Assembly: GCF_003058055.1 (NCBI RefSeq) | Contig: NZ_QBTZ01000001.1 | Span: 4,544,001 to 4,608,000 of the forward strand | DNA: 64,000 nucleotides | Source of the DNA: Acidovorax sp. 107 | GTDB taxonomy: Bacteria > Pseudomonadota > Gammaproteobacteria > Burkholderiales > Burkholderiaceae_C | Reading direction: 5' to 3' | Part shown: in pieces, positions 61,610-64,000 of the stretch | How the letters are laid out: the number at the start of each line of letters is the position of its first letter | Numbering within the stretch: the first letter of the stretch is position 1 | Notes under the pieces: generated by a model | Databases searched by the model: none | Seen by the model: only the letters and a program-made list of their open reading frames with translations | Told to the model about the DNA's origin: nothing | Position numbers and translations under genes: made by a program

Positions 61610-62566
61610 ATGACACACAGGCTGAAACATGGGCTGCGCCCCTTGGTGGGCGGCACGCTGCTGGCCGCTCTGGCAACCACCGCTGGGCTGGCCCACGCCG
61701 ATACCGGCAAGCTGTTGCTCACAAGCGGTGTCAGCACCATCGCCGGGTCGGCCGGTGGGGGGCTGACCCCTTGGGCAGTGATTGGCAGCAACGCCACTGA
61801 GGGCGAGGTGGGTGTCAGCGCCTATGCCACCCGTGCGGCCACGCAGGACTACAGCCTGAACGGCTATGGCGTGGCACTGGGCCTGCACGACCGCGTGGAG
61901 CTGTCGCTGGCGCGGCAGGACTTTGATGCGTCGCCTGCCGTTGCGCTCAACGGCATTGCGCCGTTTGGTGTCACGCCCGGCCAGCACATCAAGATGGACG
62001 TGCTGGGCATCAAGCTCAAGGTGGCGGGAGATGCTGTGCTCGACAGCGACAGCTGGATGCCCCAGATTGCGGTGGGGCTGGAGCACAAGCAGGTGCACCC
62101 GGGCTCCATCGGCTCGGTGCTGGACTTTCTGGGCACCAAAACCAGCGGCACCGACGTGTATGTGAGTGCCACCAAGCTGCTGCTGGCGCAAAGCGTGCTG
62201 GTCAACGGCACGCTGCGCTACACCAACGCCAACCAGAACGGTCTGCTGGGCTTCGGCTCGGCCGCACCCGGCAAGAACAGCCGCAGCCTGCAGCCCGAGT
62301 TCTCGGTGGCGTACCTGATCAACAAGAACCTGGCGGTGGGTGCCGAATACCGCTTCAAGCCCAATAACCTGCAAGCGCTGGGTGCCGCGGCGGGCTTGGG
62401 CGCTGCGCTGCGCGAAGACGACTGGAAGGACATTTTTGTGGCCTGGGCGCCCAGCAAGAACGTGTCGCTCACGCTCGCCTATGTGGACCTGGGCCGCATC
62501 GTCCCTGGCATCACCAACAACCGCCGCCAGACGGGCTACTACCTGTCGGCCCAAGTCGCCTTCTGA
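61610..62566 (+). CDS. DUF3034-family outer-membrane protein
   Basis: A 318-residue exported protein with a signal peptide ending GLAHA. It then has TGKLLLTSGVSTIAGSAGGGLTPWAVIG and alternating amphipathic strands that suggest an outer-membrane beta-barrel, ending in Phe (SAQVAF). It matches DUF3034 in outline, and the family function is unknown. GGAG six nt before the second ATG (61610) favours that start over the ATG at 61604. It is the first gene of the sigma-linked unit. Confidence 0.85.
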   Translation: MTHRLKHGLRPLVGGTLLAALATTAGLAHADTGKLLLTSGVSTIAGSAGGGLTPWAVIGSNATEGEVGVSAYATRAATQDYSLNGYGVALGLHDRVELSLARQDFDASPAVALNGIAPFGVTPGQHIKMDVLGIKLKVAGDAVLDSDSWMPQIAVGLEHKQVHPGSIGSVLDFLGTKTSGTDVYVSATKLLLAQSVLVNGTLRYTNANQNGLLGFGSAAPGKNSRSLQPEFSVAYLINKNLAVGAEYRFKPNNLQALGAAAGLGAALREDDWKDIFVAWAPSKNVSLTLAYVDLGRIVPGITNNRRQTGYYLSAQVAF

Positions 62567-62576
62567 GGAAATTGTC

Positions 62577-63053
62577 ATGACGCACTCCAAAACCTTCATC
62601 GCCCTGGCCATCTCCCTCGGAGGCTGGCTTGCTGCCCCGGCCTTTGCGCAGACCGCTGCGGCTCCGGTAGCGACTACTGCCGCTCCTGTAGCTCCTGCAG
62701 GCCTGTACCAGGCGCTCGGCGAAAAGCCCGGCATCACCCGCCTGGTGGACGATTTTGTGAACCGCGTGGTCAAAGACCCGCGCATCGGCGGCCACTTCAA
62801 GGACACCAAACCGGCCGCGCTCAAAGAGAGCCTGACCGACCAGTTCTGCCAGCTGAGCGGTGGCCCTTGCAAATATGAAGGCGCTGACATGAAATCGGCC
62901 CATGCCGACATGGACATCAACAAGGGCCATTTCAACGCCCTGGTGGAGGTGCTGCAAAGCGCCATGGATGCCCAGGGCATACCGTTCGCTCAACAAAACC
63001 GCCTGCTGGCCTTGTTGGCGCCCATGCACCGTGATGTGATCACCCAACGGTAA
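62577..63053 (+). CDS. Exported group 1 truncated hemoglobin
   Basis: A 158-residue protein. A signal peptide (residues 1-25, ending AFAQ) and a short Ala/Pro/Thr linker precede a 2-on-2 globin domain starting GLYQALGEKPGITRLVDDFV. The proximal heme histidine is probably the one in MKSAHADMDINKGHFNAL. Most truncated globins are cytosolic, so export is unusual. It may handle NO, O2 or peroxide in the periplasm. The gene begins 10 bp after DUF3034 and ends 4 bp before the cupredoxin-like gene, clearly one operon. Confidence 0.88.
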   Translation: MTHSKTFIALAISLGGWLAAPAFAQTAAAPVATTAAPVAPAGLYQALGEKPGITRLVDDFVNRVVKDPRIGGHFKDTKPAALKESLTDQFCQLSGGPCKYEGADMKSAHADMDINKGHFNALVEVLQSAMDAQGIPFAQQNRLLALLAPMHRDVITQR

Positions 63054-63057
63054 GACG

Positions 63058-63909
63058 ATGAAAAATGCTATTTTTTTCATAGCGGTTAGCGCAATATTCA
63101 CTAGCGCTTGCGCCGGAAATGTCCAAATACAGGTGCTGGACCGCGAGGGCAAGCCCGTGCCCGACGCCGTGGTGGTGATGTACCCCGGTGCCACGGCTGG
63201 TGCTGCGCCCAGCTTGCTGCAGGCCAGCCCCACCATCGAACAGGAGCGCATGCGCTTTGTGCCCGCCGTCACCGTGGTGATGCCCGGCACCACCGTGCGT
63301 TTTACCAACCAGGACCGGTGGGACCACCATGTGCGCGGCAACCCCACCGGGGCGTCCACCGCGGCGGCACCGGCTGCGGCGGGTTCCAACTTTGAGCTGC
63401 GCCTGGCGGGCAAGGCCGATGGCAAGCCCGCCAACTTTGCCGACGTGAAGCTGGACACGCCCGGCGTGGTGCTGCTGGGCTGCCACTTGCACGGCTCCAT
63501 GCGTGGCCATGTGTTTGTGACCGATTCGGCCTGGACACTCAAGACCGACAGCGACGGCATTGCCCGTTTTGCCAACGTGCCCGATGGCGCCGCGCAGGTG
63601 CGCGTGTGGCACGCCGAGCAACTGGTGGACCTGCCGCGCAAGGCGCTGAATGTAGTGCCCGGCCCGGTGCTGGATACCGTGCAGCTCAGCGTGGTGCCCC
63701 GGGTGCGGCGTGCGCCCCCGGCCGCGCCCGCAGGCCCCAACAACAGCCCTGGCGGGCCCATGGGGTCGTACAGCCTGGCGCCAGTGCCGTCCCAGGGGGG
63801 CATCAGCACCCTGGCAGCTGACCCGCCACCACAGCGGGTGGTCCACCGGGGGCGGGTCAGCAGGGCAGCCATTTTTGGGGACGGAGTTACTCGCCCTTTC
63901 TTTGCCTGA
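63058..63909 (+). CDS. Cupredoxin-like exported protein (methylamine utilisation protein-like)
   Basis: A 283-residue protein with signal MKNAIFFIAVSAIFTSACAG, either a normal signal peptide or a lipoprotein signal (TSAC). The domain has type-1-copper-like ligands: His in DRWDHHVRGN, and Cys, His and Met in GCHLHGSMRG. A small beta domain (LKTDSDGIARFANVPDG) and a Pro-rich tail follow. It resembles plastocyanin-like proteins often labelled methylamine utilisation proteins. The whole signal peptide is encoded by a dispersed repeat (63061-63127). It starts 4 bp after the globin gene. Confidence 0.82.
   Translation: MKNAIFFIAVSAIFTSACAGNVQIQVLDREGKPVPDAVVVMYPGATAGAAPSLLQASPTIEQERMRFVPAVTVVMPGTTVRFTNQDRWDHHVRGNPTGASTAAAPAAAGSNFELRLAGKADGKPANFADVKLDTPGVVLLGCHLHGSMRGHVFVTDSAWTLKTDSDGIARFANVPDGAAQVRVWHAEQLVDLPRKALNVVPGPVLDTVQLSVVPRVRRAPPAAPAGPNNSPGGPMGSYSLAPVPSQGGISTLAADPPPQRVVHRGRVSRAAIFGDGVTRPFFA
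63061..63127 (+). repeat. Dispersed repeat copy encoding a signal peptide
   Basis: AATGCTATTTTTTTCATAGC, GGTTAGCGCAATATTCACTAGCGC and TTGCGCCGGAAATGTCC align with other copies at GCTAT, ATAGC, ATAT/AATA and CTAGCGC. It is strikingly AT-rich against the surrounding gene and is read in the same strand and phase as the uvrD and pbpC copies. Confidence 0.7.
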
Positions 63910-63953
63910 GTGTCTGTGGATGCCCACTGAGGGGCCGCCCGCAGGTTGCGAGG

Positions 63954-64000
63954 TCAGCCGGGCAGCTTGAGCCCGCTTGGCCCCGAGGGCACGGTGTTGG
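63954..64000 (-). CDS. Possible C-terminal end of a minus-strand gene
   Basis: Read from the right edge on the minus strand, an open frame ends NTVPSGPSGLKLPG before a TGA at 63956-63954. The codon use is consistent with the region, but only 14 residues are visible, so both existence and identity are uncertain. Confidence 0.3.
   Translation of the reverse strand, partial: NTVPSGPSGLKLPG

Noticed and set aside
60599..62980. A 790-codon minus-strand frame opposite the anti-sigma, DUF3034 and globin genes
   Set aside because: It spans several well-supported plus-strand genes and shows no protein-like motifs.

Overview
The window is 64 kb of GC-rich, densely coding bacterial chromosome, probably from a betaproteobacterium of the family Comamonadaceae (Acidovorax-like). 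The reasons are the GC-biased codons, a Bug-family tricarboxylate-transporter binding protein, a BPSS1780-type membrane protein, an argH/algZ/algR-like locus, and a family of short AT-richer dispersed repeats built on TAGC/GCGCTA motifs of the kind seen in that family. The family assignment is inference. There is no rRNA, phage, complete IS element or CRISPR array.

Left part (1-16.7 kb), mostly housekeeping: tRNA-Lys(CUU), a beta-hydroxyacid dehydrogenase, an alpha/beta hydrolase, GMP reductase, a UvrD-type helicase, a PhoX-type phosphatase behind a three-unit Pho box, a FecR-domain protein with an overlapping membrane protein, type II homoserine kinase, DNA polymerase I and the AzlCD amino-acid exporter.

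Middle-left (16.7-29.8 kb), accessory metabolism. A six-gene minus-strand unit combines a LysR regulator, a TauABC/SsuABC-like transporter, a FAD oxidoreductase and a RidA imine deaminase. Two glutathione transferases and a 167-nt foldback element follow. Next come four genes pointing to D-amino-acid use: a LysR regulator, a DadA-like dehydrogenase, an amino-acid binding protein and an Asp/Glu racemase.

Middle (29.8-46 kb): a diguanylate cyclase with four PAS domains, a secreted dienelactone hydrolase, a 272-nt element with perfect 27-bp inverted ends, a ZIP metal transporter, an ArsA-type ATPase without other ars genes, the algR/algZ-like pair divergent from argH, a Bug protein, a CHASE-GGDEF cyclase, and a large HPII-type catalase with a small ferritin-like partner.

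Right part (46-64 kb): a 1996-residue bacterial alpha-2-macroglobulin and penicillin-binding protein 1C, separated by a small membrane protein and an apparent tandem-domain methylglyoxal synthase. A third GGDEF protein, an FMN-dependent lactate dehydrogenase-like enzyme and a cytochrome c follow. The last block is an ECF sigma factor and anti-sigma factor, then an outer-membrane DUF3034 protein, an exported truncated globin and a cupredoxin-like protein. Matching -35/-10 motifs (NATCC, 16 nt, CGTA) stand before the sigma gene and before the DUF3034 gene, suggesting that the sigma factor drives both itself and this envelope module.

The most unusual features are that sigma-controlled envelope module, the duplicated MGS-domain protein, and the dispersed repeat, which is translated in the same orientation and reading phase in three unrelated genes (helicase linker, PBP1C linker and the signal peptide of the cupredoxin-like protein).
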